From positions 59,504 to 123,503 of the forward strand of contig JBAUII010000078.1 of the NCBI GenBank assembly GCA_049682815.1: a DNA stretch of 64,000 nt, read 5' to 3'. The translations under genes and the position numbers were made by a program. This stretch comes from DASWID01 sp049682815 (GTDB taxonomy: Bacteria; Desulfobacterota_D; UBA1144; Nemesobacterales; CSP1-2). Below are positions 1-8,407 of this stretch, piece by piece. The notes beneath the pieces are model-generated. The model was not told where the DNA came from. It did no database searches and saw nothing but the letters and a program-made list of their open reading frames with translations. Numbering within the stretch: position 1 is the stretch's first letter; each line of letters begins with the position of its first letter.

Positions 1-1826
1 TTATTGCGCATAATAAGACACTTGCCGCACAATTGTATGGGGAACTCAAAGAGCTGTTTCCGGAAAATGCGGTGCATTACTTTGTCAGCTACTATGATTA
101 TTATCAACCCGAAGCCTATATCCCGGAAACGGACACCTATATAGAGAAGGATGCATCTATAAATGAACATATCGATAGACTAAGACACGCGGCAACCTCA
201 TCGCTCTTCGATAGAAGAGACGTAATTATAGTTGCAAGCGTTTCGTGTATTTATGGTATAGGCTCTCCCGACGACTATTACGGTATGCTTACCATAATTG
301 AGGAAGGGATGGCTTTCGAGAGGGACGAGTTTCTTAGGAAGCTTGCCGATGCGCATTATGAAAGGAGCAACAACGAATTTTACAGAGGTAGTTTTACCGT
401 CAGAGGCGACTCGGTAGAGCTCTTTCCATCTCACGAAGAGTCGATAGCGTTAAGGGTGGAATTTTTTGGTAATTATGTCGAATCAATAAAAGAGATCGAA
501 CCATTAAGAAGGAAAACGATAAGAAATATAAAAAAAGCTATCATATATCCGAACACACATTATGTTGCGCCAACGGAGAAAGTAATTCGTGCAATAAAAG
601 GTATAAAGGAAGAGCTAATAGAGAGAATAGCCTACTTTGAATATCGGGGAATGACCTTGGAAAAGAAACGAATAGAGGAAAAAACAAATTATGATCTCGA
701 ACTCCTCTCTACAATCGGTTTCTGCCCGGGGATCGAAAACTATTCAAGGCACCTATCGGGGAGGAGACCAGGGGAACCTCCTTGGACGCTATTGGACTAT
801 TTTCCAAAGGATTCGTTATTTATAATAGATGAAAGTCATCAAACAGTCCCGCAGCTTAGGGGAATGTATGAGGGCGACAGGAGCAGGAAGCTAACTCTGG
901 TGGAGCACGGCTTTAGGCTTCCCTCCGCTATCGACAACCGACCACTTAACTTCTCTGAGTTTGAGGAAAAGATCAATCAAGTGATTTTTGTCTCGGCTAC
1001 CCCCGGGCCATATGAGCTTTCGAAATGTAACACGGAGGTTGTTCAACAGATCATTCGCCCCACCGGACTGGCTGATCCTGAGATAGAAATACGACCCGCA
1101 GAGAATCAGGTGGACGATCTTCTAGAGGAAATAAAAAAGACGGTAGAAATGTCCGATCGGGTCCTTATAACTACTCTTACCAAACGCATGGCAGAGGATT
1201 TGGCCGAATATTATAGACGACTCGGTGTAAGGGTAAGGTATATACATTCCGACATTGAGACACTGGAGAGGATTAGAATCATAAGGGACCTCAGGGTTGG
1301 GGTTTTTGATGTTCTAATAGGGATCAATCTTCTGCGCGAAGGTCTTGATATACCTGAGCTGTCCCTTGTTGCTGTATTAGATGCGGACAAGGAAGGATAC
1401 CTCCGTTCAGAAACATCCCTGATACAGATCTTCGGCCGAGCTGCCCGCAATATACGGGGAAAGGTTATAATGTACGCAGATACGATAACAAGGTCGATGT
1501 CGAGGGCAATATATGAAACCCGCCGACGGAGGGAAATTCAAATAGCATTCAACAAGTCAAATCATATCACACCAAGGAGTATCGAGAAGAGGATAAGCGA
1601 TATACTCGCTTCTATATACGAAGCAGACTATTTCACTGTTCCAAAGGATGATGAGGGTGAGATATTAGAAGTTGCTCCTGAAAAGATTCCGGGCCTTATT
1701 AAGACACTCACAGAGGAGATGAAACTCGCTGCGAATAAGCTCGAGTTTGAGAATGCAGCCCGCAGCAGAGACAAGATAAAGAGACTCCGTGATCTGGAAA
1801 TTAAATACCTGGGGGAGATAAAGTGA
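1..1826 (+). CDS. uvrB: UvrABC system protein B (5' end outside window)
   Basis: UvrB is the DNA-damage-loading helicase-like subunit of nucleotide excision repair; it takes DNA from UvrA and recruits UvrC. The reading frame is open from base 3, where it encodes IAHNKTLAAQLYGELKE, so the gene enters the window from the left and lacks roughly the first 55-60 residues with the Walker A motif. Visible are the beta-hairpin region (YYDYYQPEAYIP), the DESH helicase motif II, the SATPGPYE segment, motif VI (QIFGRAARN) and a C-terminal UVR domain (FENAARSRDKIKRLRDLEIK) that contacts UvrC. The stop overlaps the next start as GTGA, indicating translational coupling. Identification is secure. Confidence 0.97.
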   Translation, partial: IAHNKTLAAQLYGELKELFPENAVHYFVSYYDYYQPEAYIPETDTYIEKDASINEHIDRLRHAATSSLFDRRDVIIVASVSCIYGIGSPDDYYGMLTIIEEGMAFERDEFLRKLADAHYERSNNEFYRGSFTVRGDSVELFPSHEESIALRVEFFGNYVESIKEIEPLRRKTIRNIKKAIIYPNTHYVAPTEKVIRAIKGIKEELIERIAYFEYRGMTLEKKRIEEKTNYDLELLSTIGFCPGIENYSRHLSGRRPGEPPWTLLDYFPKDSLFIIDESHQTVPQLRGMYEGDRSRKLTLVEHGFRLPSAIDNRPLNFSEFEEKINQVIFVSATPGPYELSKCNTEVVQQIIRPTGLADPEIEIRPAENQVDDLLEEIKKTVEMSDRVLITTLTKRMAEDLAEYYRRLGVRVRYIHSDIETLERIRIIRDLRVGVFDVLIGINLLREGLDIPELSLVAVLDADKEGYLRSETSLIQIFGRAARNIRGKVIMYADTITRSMSRAIYETRRRREIQIAFNKSNHITPRSIEKRISDILASIYEADYFTVPKDDEGEILEVAPEKIPGLIKTLTEEMKLAANKLEFENAARSRDKIKRLRDLEIKYLGEIK

Positions 1827-3877
1827 ACCTATCGCAGGCACAGGTTTTGTTCACGCATCTGATCGCTCTGTTAGGGTTTTTTTCAATATGGATTACGGGG
1901 GCGGTCAATGATCTATCGGCCATCGTTTTTGTGGCAGCGTTAACTTTTAGCTTCATCAATTCAAAGAGTCCCAGACAATACTATATAAACGAAAGCCTAT
2001 CTACATTCCTCGCTATATCGCTTGTAGTCTATGTTTTAATGAGCTTCTTTCTTCTTGGGGTCGAAGTCTTCAAGGCAATTTTAATTTTTTTGATCTATAC
2101 CCAGATCATTAAACTTCTCGCAAGGAAGACAATAAGAGATATTGTTCAAATCTACATACTGAGTTTCTTTCAATTCCTTGCTGGGTCTGTGGTTGCTATA
2201 AATTTTGGCTATGGAGTTGCATTCGTAGCGTACGTCGCAGTATCTCTTTCTGCGATGGTTATTCTTAATATCACAAAAGAATCTCATGATACTTCTAGCA
2301 AAGAGGATCCTAACTTTGTTACTGGAAAATTTTTAAGTACCACAGCTTTGATCGGTATCTGCGTTTTAGTATTTACTGCAATGATCTTTATTTCTGTCCC
2401 AAGAATTAGAACAGGTTTTTTTATGAGTAATTTTATGAGACCCGAATCATTGAGAACCGGATTCTCAGATGAAGTAAAACTAGGACAGGTTGGACAAATT
2501 AAGTACGATACTTCGCCCGTGATGCGGGTAATGATTTTAAACAAGGAGATAAAACGGGTTCCAAGACCTATTTATTGGAGAGGCATAGCGCTTGATCAAT
2601 TTGATGGAACTCATTGGAGAGCCAGTAATCGCAACTATCGAACCATCAGAAAAAAAATCGATGGAGAAACAATGGTAAAGCACTCGGGAAATAAATTATT
2701 AGCCCAGGAGATATTAACTGAACCAATAGACACGGATATTCTATTTTCAGCTAACGTTCCTGTTGGCTTTCAAGGCCTAGAGGGAAGTATGATCACTGAG
2801 ATAAATGACTCATACATTCTTCCGAATAAGACATCCTATAAGCTCAAATACTTAGCATACTCAGATTTGCAAGTCCCGGAGGCCTATGACTTGAGAACCG
2901 ACCAAGGGGAATATCCAGCTGAGATAATGAATAGTTATCTCCAACTACCAATTCTAAATAAAAAAATTCAAGATCTTGCAAAACAGTTGACAATGGACAA
3001 AACCAATCCATATGATAGGGCGATTTCTATCAAAAATTATCTTCAAAACAATTTAAAATATACGAGAACCTTAGAAAAGGGAACCAGCGAATTCCCGTTA
3101 GATGATTTTCTATTCGAAAATAAGGCTGGACATTGTGAATACTTTGCTACATCCATGACAGTTATGCTAAGGGCTCTGGGTATTCCTTCAAGAGTCGTTA
3201 ATGGATTTATTGATGGTCAGTGGAATGCACTCGGCGACTTTTTTTTAATAAGAGAAAGCGATGCCCACTCCTGGGTAGAGGTCTATTTCCCGACAAATGG
3301 TTGGGTTAGTTTCGATCCAACACCAGAGAGTGCGGACCCAGATGCGGAAATGGGTGCCTTTTATTTCTTTAGTTCATATTTAGACTACTTGAAATTCCGT
3401 TGGAGTAGGTATGTAATAGATTATGATCAAAAGGATCAAAATCAATTCTTCAGTCATCTGAGGAGCAAGTGGGTCTGGCAAAAGAGAAAATTACAAACTA
3501 AGAGTTTTAGTGAACTCTTGGTTGGTAAGAGATGGTTGATAGCATTAGGCATTTTGACTTTTACCGCCTTGTTATTCTTGAAAACGCCCGTATTCACAAG
3601 ACTGCCTAAGCTTCGAGAAAGCGACACTGAGAAAAGAGCCTCTTCAATTTACAAAAAAGCGCTCTACATGTTGTCTAAGAAGGGATTTAAAAAGCACGAT
3701 TATATGACGCCAAGAGAATTTGCTAAAGCCGTAAGCCTAGATGACAATTCAGCATCGAATACCTTTCGAGCTTTGACAGAGGAATATTTGGAGCTCAGGT
3801 TTGGCAAATCTAATGTCGATGAGAAGATTAAAAATTTAGAAAGGCTACTTCTTATTTTGAGAAACGATATTATATAG
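1823..3877 (+). CDS. TgpA-like membrane transglutaminase-fold protein
   Basis: This 684-residue protein has about six N-terminal hydrophobic segments (roughly residues 8-200), a periplasmic transglutaminase-like core and one late membrane segment near residue 575. That is the DUF3488/transglutaminase/DUF4129 order of TgpA-type proteins. The papain-like triad is intact: Cys438 in GHCEYFATS, His482 in DAHSWVEVYFP and Asp498 in WVSFDPTPE. It could act as a periplasmic transamidase or protease; the substrate cannot be read from sequence. It starts with GTG overlapping the uvrB stop. The MoxR ATPase and DUF58 genes that often precede this family are not upstream; uvrB is there instead. Confidence 0.85.
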   Translation: MNLSQAQVLFTHLIALLGFFSIWITGAVNDLSAIVFVAALTFSFINSKSPRQYYINESLSTFLAISLVVYVLMSFFLLGVEVFKAILIFLIYTQIIKLLARKTIRDIVQIYILSFFQFLAGSVVAINFGYGVAFVAYVAVSLSAMVILNITKESHDTSSKEDPNFVTGKFLSTTALIGICVLVFTAMIFISVPRIRTGFFMSNFMRPESLRTGFSDEVKLGQVGQIKYDTSPVMRVMILNKEIKRVPRPIYWRGIALDQFDGTHWRASNRNYRTIRKKIDGETMVKHSGNKLLAQEILTEPIDTDILFSANVPVGFQGLEGSMITEINDSYILPNKTSYKLKYLAYSDLQVPEAYDLRTDQGEYPAEIMNSYLQLPILNKKIQDLAKQLTMDKTNPYDRAISIKNYLQNNLKYTRTLEKGTSEFPLDDFLFENKAGHCEYFATSMTVMLRALGIPSRVVNGFIDGQWNALGDFFLIRESDAHSWVEVYFPTNGWVSFDPTPESADPDAEMGAFYFFSSYLDYLKFRWSRYVIDYDQKDQNQFFSHLRSKWVWQKRKLQTKSFSELLVGKRWLIALGILTFTALLFLKTPVFTRLPKLRESDTEKRASSIYKKALYMLSKKGFKKHDYMTPREFAKAVSLDDNSASNTFRALTEEYLELRFGKSNVDEKIKNLERLLLILRNDII

Positions 3878-3900
3878 CCCTTTTTTACTCGGCTACCATC

Positions 3901-4122
3901 TGTCATTCCCGAGGACTGTTATCGGAAATCCATATTGTCATCGCGAAGCGCAAAGCCCTGTGGCGATCTCCTCCCTATCGCTCGAAAAACTAGGATACTT
4001 TGACGAATAAAAAGAAGAAAACAAGAAGGGTGAAGTTAACGACAAAGGAAGTAACAAAGACAATCTAAAAAACAGCAGGGGAAAAGACCAAAAACAAAAA
4101 TAGCTCATTTATTCATGACCCC
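3901..4122 (+). repeat. Dispersed repeat, copy A (longest form, plus orientation)
   Basis: This non-coding element begins near GTCATTCCCGAGGACTGTTA, passes through a GCGAAGCGCAAAGCCCTG block followed by GGCGATCTCC, and ends in an A-rich tail followed by CTCATTTATTCA and GACCCC. Related elements occur at 5053-5199 in the same orientation and at 7574-7795 in the opposite one. The ends are much better conserved than the middle. It sits between the transglutaminase gene and bfr. No coding capacity was seen. Confidence 0.75.
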
Positions 4123-4269
4123 AGAGATTCTTCGCGGGCAAGACTTGCTGGGATAACATGAGCCTTCGCTGGGAAGAGGTGGTAGCTGTGTCGGGTGGAT
4201 GCAGTGTTGGGCCGCAATGTTTAAAGTACGCTAATAACGACCATCCTTTTCCGATGCATGCGGGAGAAG
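4123..4269. other. Non-coding gap downstream of bfr
   Basis: The bases between repeat copy A and the stop codon of the minus-strand bfr gene hold no supported gene and no obvious terminator hairpin with a T-run. Confidence 0.5.
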
Positions 4270-4749
4270 TTAATCTGTAGCGCCCTTTGTTTGATTGGTG
4301 AGGTAATTCTCGAGACCCATCTGCCCGATTTGCTCACGTTGCATTTCTGCCCAATCCACATGATCCTCTTCCATCTTGAGAATGCGGGTCAACAGGTCAA
4401 CACTGCTCTGGTCACCCACTTCGTGCGCCAGGGCGATGGCATCATTGTAAGCATGCACGGCTGCAAGTTCAGCATCCTGGTCGCCCGTAATAATTTCAAG
4501 GACAGTTGTGCCGACTTTGATCGGATTGAGCTTTGAGACAATCGGTGTGCCCTCTAGAAAGAGGATACGCTGGATAAGCCACTCAGCGTGGTGCATCTCG
4601 TCCTTTGCTTGTCCCTCAATGGCCTTGTGGAGCTTATCATAGCCCCAATTGTCGCACATCTCCGAGTGCACCATGTATTGATTGATTGCAGTGAGCTCAT
4701 CCGCGAGGAGTTGGTTGAGCACTGCCAGTAACTTTTCGTTGCCTTTCAT
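4270..4749 (-). CDS. bfr: Bacterioferritin (haem-type, ferroxidase active)
   Basis: Bacterioferritin forms a 24-subunit cytoplasmic cage that oxidises Fe(II) and stores it as ferric mineral. The 159-residue product has the whole E. coli Bfr ferroxidase set at the same numbering (Glu18, Glu51, His54, Glu94, Glu127, His130) and the haem-ligand Met52 in KDEMHHAEW, so it should bind haem and be active. I chose the ATG at 4749 because it has an AGGAAGG ribosome site just upstream and gives the usual family length; a longer open frame to 4794 adds 15 atypical residues. It is a lone gene transcribed against its neighbours, between two copies of the dispersed repeat and next to a metal-export locus. 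A metal/oxidative-stress role is inferred. Confidence 0.95.
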   Translation of the reverse strand: MKGNEKLLAVLNQLLADELTAINQYMVHSEMCDNWGYDKLHKAIEGQAKDEMHHAEWLIQRILFLEGTPIVSKLNPIKVGTTVLEIITGDQDAELAAVHAYNDAIALAHEVGDQSSVDLLTRILKMEEDHVDWAEMQREQIGQMGLENYLTNQTKGATD

Positions 4750-4784
4750 TTTTTTCCTTCCTTTATAAGTTGGAGTATCTGTCA

Positions 4785-4814
4785 AACATAGCATGAGACC
4801 AATGACAAAGTCAA
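4785..4814 (-). promoter_or_regulatory. Possible sigma-70 promoter of bfr
   Basis: On the minus strand TTGACT (4814-4809) is followed after 18 bp by TATGTT (4790-4785), 36 bases before the bfr start codon. The match is moderate and no Fur-like box was recognised. Confidence 0.35.
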
Positions 4815-4913
4815 AAGGGGTACGAAAAAAAATTGTGTAACAGCGCGTCGAGAAACTTCTCCCCGACGACTTTATTGAGGATCAAGTTCGTAAGACAATA
4901 AGGCGCGAGCACT

Positions 4914-4936
4914 ACTCTTTTCGTACCGAAAAGAGT
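4914..4936. other. Perfect 10-bp hairpin between bfr and the csoR-like gene
   Basis: ACTCTTTTCG and its exact complement CGAAAAGAGT are separated by TAC. There is no following T-run, so this is not a typical intrinsic terminator; it could be a divergent operator or a small mobile-repeat end. The rest of 4815-5052 shows nothing recognisable. Confidence 0.45.
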
Positions 4937-5052
4937 TATTTGACCTGAAAGAATGGAAAAAGGGGAGCATCCCCATTAATTTCGCACTCTTTCTCGTCAT
5001 CGTACTTCGACTAGCCTGTACTGATTATGATCGAAGTGCTCAGTATAGACTC

Positions 5053-5199
5053 CACTGTGGCGATCTCCTGCCTATCTGTTAAGGGACTAGGTTACTTAGA
5101 CGAAATGAAACAAATGGACGAGAGGGATGAAGGTCAGGATAATTCAGAAAATACTGGGAAAGAAAAACAAAAATAACTCATTTGTTCATGCCTGACCCC
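5053..5199 (+). repeat. Dispersed repeat, copy B (5'-truncated, plus orientation)
   Basis: This copy aligns with copy A from CTGTGGCGATCTCCT onward and keeps the same 3' end: an A-rich stretch, then AACTCATTTGTTCATGCCTGACCCC split over about 25 bases. It lacks the 5' GTCATTCCC block present in copies A and C. It lies upstream of the metal-sensor promoter, and copy C lies beyond the ATPase gene in inverted orientation, so the sensor-ATPase cassette is framed by inverted copies. Confidence 0.75.
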
Positions 5200-5266
5200 C
5201 TGCCCATTCATTTAGTTTGACAGCATTCCTAGCAAAGCAGATTTCCTCTATTTGCTTCTTAATCCA

Positions 5267-5295
5267 TTGAGAAATATACCATACCGGGGTATATT
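5267..5295 (+). promoter_or_regulatory. Promoter with overlapping CsoR/RcnR-type operator
   Basis: TTGAGA (5267-5272), a 17-bp spacer and TATATT (5290-5295) form a good sigma-70 promoter about 40 bases before the repressor gene. The spacer and -10 are covered by an inverted repeat, AATATACC (5273-5280), 7 bp, GGTATATT (5288-5295), with a CCGGGG tract in its centre. G/C-tract operators flanked by AT-rich inverted repeats are typical of the CsoR/RcnR/FrmR family, and this position would block RNA polymerase. Autoregulation of the sensor-ATPase pair is inferred. Confidence 0.7.
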
Positions 5296-5333
5296 ATCAG
5301 GGGACACGGAACTACCAAGATGGAGAGAGAATA

Positions 5334-5612
5334 ATGGCTCATACAATCAGGGACAAAAAGAAGCTTATAAATCGAGTGCGACGTATCCGCGGTCAAGTCG
5401 AAAGCATCGAGAGGGCTCTTGAGGAAGAAAAGGATTGCTCAATTATCCTTCAGAGTATTGCTGCATGTCGTGGTGCGATTAACGGACTAATGGCCGAGAT
5501 TCTGGAAGGTCACATCCGTTTCCATGTGTTCGATCCTGATCAAAACCCGACCTCAGAACAATCTAAGGCCGCACAAGAAATAATTGATGTAGTAAAAACC
5601 TACTTAAAATAG
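5334..5612 (+). CDS. Metal-sensing repressor of the CsoR/RcnR family (RcnR-like ligands)
   Basis: This 92-residue all-helical DUF156 protein belongs to the family whose tetramers repress metal or formaldehyde resistance genes. The N-terminal sequence MAHTIRDKKKL closely resembles E. coli RcnR, and all four RcnR nickel/cobalt ligand positions are present: His3, Cys35, His60 and His64. Copper CsoR has a Cys-His-Cys set instead, so a nickel/cobalt-type sensor is more likely than a copper sensor; FrmR-like proteins share Cys35 and His60 but not His3. It lies behind a promoter with a matching operator and 54 bp before a metal ATPase gene, its probable target. Specificity is inferred from ligands only. 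Confidence 0.88.
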   Translation: MAHTIRDKKKLINRVRRIRGQVESIERALEEEKDCSIILQSIAACRGAINGLMAEILEGHIRFHVFDPDQNPTSEQSKAAQEIIDVVKTYLK

Positions 5613-5666
5613 ACCTATGACACCGTAAGGAGATTCATAAAAGAACAAAAGGCGGTGATAACAAAA

Positions 5667-7595
5667 ATGGATACTGATCCGGGAGTGGACATTCATCCAA
5701 AGCTCAAGAAAGAAAACAATTCAGTCGATGCGTACGACATTAAGCATGGAGAACACAATCATATAGAATGGGTAGATCTGACTCGAATCGGCTTCGTCGC
5801 ACTTGGGATTGTTGCAAGTTGGTTAGGACTTTGGAAGGGATTTACGAGCTTTGACGTGATTAGCCTTGTGGCAACACTAATAGGTGGCTATCCGATCTTT
5901 CGGGAGGCAATCGCGTCTCTCATCTCCAGGCGGATGACGATGGAACTCTCTATGACCATTGCTCTAGGAGCGGCTTTAGCCATTGGTGAGTTCTTCACCG
6001 CTTTGGTAATTGTGCTCTTTGTGCTGATCGCCGAAGTGTTAGAGAATCTTACTGTCAGCCGAGGCAGGGGTGCAATCAAAGATCTTCTTGAACTGTTGCC
6101 TCAGAGTGCTACTATCCGTCGCGAAGGCCAAGTGCAAGAGGTTCGTACTACTGAGATTCAAGCGGGTGATAGCGTCATCATAAAGCCTGGCAGTCGAATT
6201 CCAGTGGATGGGGTTGTTATCCGTGGAAACTCCTTTGTAGACCAATCTACTATCACCGGTGAATCGATGCCTGTAGAGAAGGTGAAAGGCTCACAGGTCT
6301 ATGCCGGAACGATTAATCAATCGGGCTTGCTTGAGGTCCGACCGGTCAAACTCGGTCGAGATACCGCGTTCGGGAAGGTCATCCAGGCAGTTGAACAGGC
6401 TGAAAAGTCCCGTGCACCAATCCAAAAAACTGCCGACCGACTCGCAGGATACCTAGTCTACTTTGCCATTATCTGTGCTGCGCTCACTTTCCTCGTTACA
6501 CGCGATATGCGCTCTACTATCTCAGTTATCATCGTTGCTGGTGCATGCGGAATTGCAGCAGGTACTCCACTCGCTATCCTTGGTGCCATTGGCCGTGCCG
6601 CCCGCAACGGAACTATCGTCAAGGGTGGACTGTATATGGAAATCTTAAGTGTCATAGACACTGTTCCTTTGGACAAGACGGGCACATTGACATTCGGAAA
6701 CCCAGAAGTTACCAATGTGTATCCGCGTAATGGAGCGACGACCCAGGCCGTTTTGGAAGCTGCAGCCATTGCTGAACGGTGTTCGGAACATATTTTAGGT
6801 AAAGCTATATTAAAGAAAGCCTCTGAAATATCCCTTTCTATCGCTGAACCAGAACGGTTTGAGTATATTCCAGGTAAAGGCATTATCTGCTCGCTCAACG
6901 GAGAAGAAATTATCGTTGGTAATCGGAGTCTTTTTGTGGAAAAACACTTTGATATCGATGAGTTTGCAGGCACTTCTGACCATCTGTCGGAAGTGCTTGT
7001 TGCCCGTGATGGACAATTCCTCGGTACTCTGCAGATTTCGGACGTGCTGCGCCCGGAAGCTGTGGAGGCGGTACGCATGCTTCGAGAAATGGGCATAAGA
7101 ACCATACTTTTGACTGGTGACTCAAAGGCTATCGCTCACGCAGTTGGAAATGAGCTTGGTGTGGACGAGATATTTGCTGAACTCCTTCCAGATCAGAAAC
7201 TCAACAAAGTGAAGTCACTTATCCTAGAGGGAAAGAAGGTTGCCATGGTAGGCGACGGGATTAATGATGCTCCGGCATTGATGCAGGCGAGTGTTGGTGT
7301 TGCAATAGGCTCTGGGACAGACATTGCAAGGGAGAGCTCAAATGTCCTGCTTATAGGCAACGATCTTCTCAAATTCGTGGAGGTACTCAGGATTGCCAGG
7401 CAGTGCCATCGGATCATTATGACAAACTTCGCAGGGACTTTGCTTGTAGACGGAGTAGGTGTTGGGCTTGCCGCTTTTGGACTACTGAGTCCCCTCCTCG
7501 CGGCTTTCATCCATGTTTTCTCGGAACTTGTGTTTATCCTGAACTCGGCGAGAATGCTCCCTAGGAAGTGCGTGGGGTCAGGCGTGAATAAATGA
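5667..7595 (+). CDS. P1B-like heavy-metal P-type ATPase with non-CPC TM6 motif
   Basis: This is an integral-membrane ATPase expected to export a transition metal. Numbered from the ATG at 5667, it has the actuator motif TGES, phosphorylation motif DKTGT with Asp336, and hinge motif GDGINDAP. There is no N-terminal heavy-metal-associated domain, only a short tail containing HGEHNH. The TM6 site that is normally CPC or SPC reads GAC (292-294) before GIAAGTPLAI, and the family HP dipeptide is His-Ile (His375). The last helix carries HVFSELVFILNSAR (His616, Glu620). The metal is therefore not predictable from standard signatures. A GTG at 5655 is an alternative start. The final codons and stop lie inside repeat copy C. 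Confidence 0.9.
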   Translation: MDTDPGVDIHPKLKKENNSVDAYDIKHGEHNHIEWVDLTRIGFVALGIVASWLGLWKGFTSFDVISLVATLIGGYPIFREAIASLISRRMTMELSMTIALGAALAIGEFFTALVIVLFVLIAEVLENLTVSRGRGAIKDLLELLPQSATIRREGQVQEVRTTEIQAGDSVIIKPGSRIPVDGVVIRGNSFVDQSTITGESMPVEKVKGSQVYAGTINQSGLLEVRPVKLGRDTAFGKVIQAVEQAEKSRAPIQKTADRLAGYLVYFAIICAALTFLVTRDMRSTISVIIVAGACGIAAGTPLAILGAIGRAARNGTIVKGGLYMEILSVIDTVPLDKTGTLTFGNPEVTNVYPRNGATTQAVLEAAAIAERCSEHILGKAILKKASEISLSIAEPERFEYIPGKGIICSLNGEEIIVGNRSLFVEKHFDIDEFAGTSDHLSEVLVARDGQFLGTLQISDVLRPEAVEAVRMLREMGIRTILLTGDSKAIAHAVGNELGVDEIFAELLPDQKLNKVKSLILEGKKVAMVGDGINDAPALMQASVGVAIGSGTDIARESSNVLLIGNDLLKFVEVLRIARQCHRIIMTNFAGTLLVDGVGVGLAAFGLLSPLLAAFIHVFSELVFILNSARMLPRKCVGSGVNK

Positions 7596-7795
7596 GTTAT
7601 TTTTGTTTTTGTTCCCCGCGATTTCTTTGAAGCGTCCTTCCTATTTCCCGTCCCATCAATTTTTTCCCTGTTGGCTTTCCTCTTTTCGTTTGAGGATCCT
7701 AACACTTGAAGAAATAAAAAGGAGATTGACACAGGGCTTCGCCCTTCGCAATGACCTCTCTATGGATTCCCGATAACAATCCTCGGGGGATGACC
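7574..7795 (-). repeat. Dispersed repeat, copy C (minus orientation)
   Basis: Read on the minus strand it begins with GTCATCCCCCGAGGATTGTT, contains GCGAAGGGCGAAGCCCTGTG and AATCTCC, and ends in an A-rich stretch, AACTCATTTATTCACGCC and TGACCCC. Both ends match copy A and the 3' end matches copy B. Bases 7574-7595 also encode the last seven residues and the TGA stop of the metal ATPase gene, so the insertion redefined that gene's C-terminus. Confidence 0.75.
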
Positions 7796-7857
7796 GTAGA
7801 AGAGAATAGGTGCTATTAAATTTATAGAAAAAAGCAATGGTCACGCTTTTCCCGGAA

Positions 7858-8352
7858 TCAAATGAAAAATATTAAAAAGCGAATGATTACATATGCCAGA
7901 AATCCCAATACAGAAATAAGGATTGCTCTAGATGTCTCACAGTCGAGTGCTTGCCTTATTGCAACTATGAAGGTTAGAAATACCCAAATCGACGTAATAT
8001 AGGGAACGAAATGTCCAATAAATGGCAACAGCATAAAAATGTTTAAAATACCGGGTGAATAAGCGAAGCCTAGGCATCTGAGGAGTTCCCCCAGATCTGA
8101 AGAATGCCCAAACCCCCTGACTCCGATAACATAAATTATGACACTCCATAAGACCCAGGCTATAATTGAAGATACTACGCCAGTTATTATGCCCATTGAG
8201 CCCGATATACCAATCATTCCTATTCCATTGCTTATTGAAACAAGTAGTACAGCGAGGAAGGCTTCTTTTGTAGCAGCTGGGTCGCGCTCAACCTCATCGT
8301 AAAGGTTTATATCAAGTTTTGAAGCGGCGATCATTCTTCTTATGAGATCCAT
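7858..8352 (-). CDS. YIP1-family integral membrane protein
   Basis: The roughly 164-residue product has about four to five hydrophobic helices after an amphipathic start (MDLIRRMIAASKLD) and a conserved-looking ELLRCLGFAYSPGIL segment. This is the pattern of YIP1-domain proteins, small membrane proteins of unknown bacterial function. I prefer the ATG at 8352; a TTG at 8361 adds three residues. No good ribosome site is visible for either. It is divergent from rimP and not in an operon. Confidence 0.7.
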   Translation of the reverse strand: MDLIRRMIAASKLDINLYDEVERDPAATKEAFLAVLLVSISNGIGMIGISGSMGIITGVVSSIIAWVLWSVIIYVIGVRGFGHSSDLGELLRCLGFAYSPGILNIFMLLPFIGHFVPYITSIWVFLTFIVAIRQALDCETSRAILISVLGFLAYVIIRFLIFFI

Positions 8353-8390
8353 TGTAGTCAACCATTAAAACATTACATATAACAATTTTA

Positions 8391-8407
8391 AAATTGAAAT
8401 TCAATTT
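8391..8407. promoter_or_regulatory. Palindrome between divergent YIP1 and rimP genes
   Basis: AAATTGAA and its exact complement TTCAATTT are separated by one A in an AT-rich intergenic stretch (8353-8653). It could be an operator for the divergent genes, or chance in AT-rich DNA. Confidence 0.25.

Noticed and set aside
4258..4536. 92-codon plus-strand open frame
   Set aside because: It lies entirely over the minus-strand bfr gene, which has all family residues; the plus frame has no domain.
4750..4794. 15-residue N-terminal extension of bacterioferritin
   Set aside because: The ATG at 4749 has the ribosome site and gives E. coli Bfr numbering for every ligand.
6458..7105. 215-codon minus-strand open frame inside the metal ATPase
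   Set aside because: It is a shadow of a well-conserved P-type ATPase and resembles no known protein.
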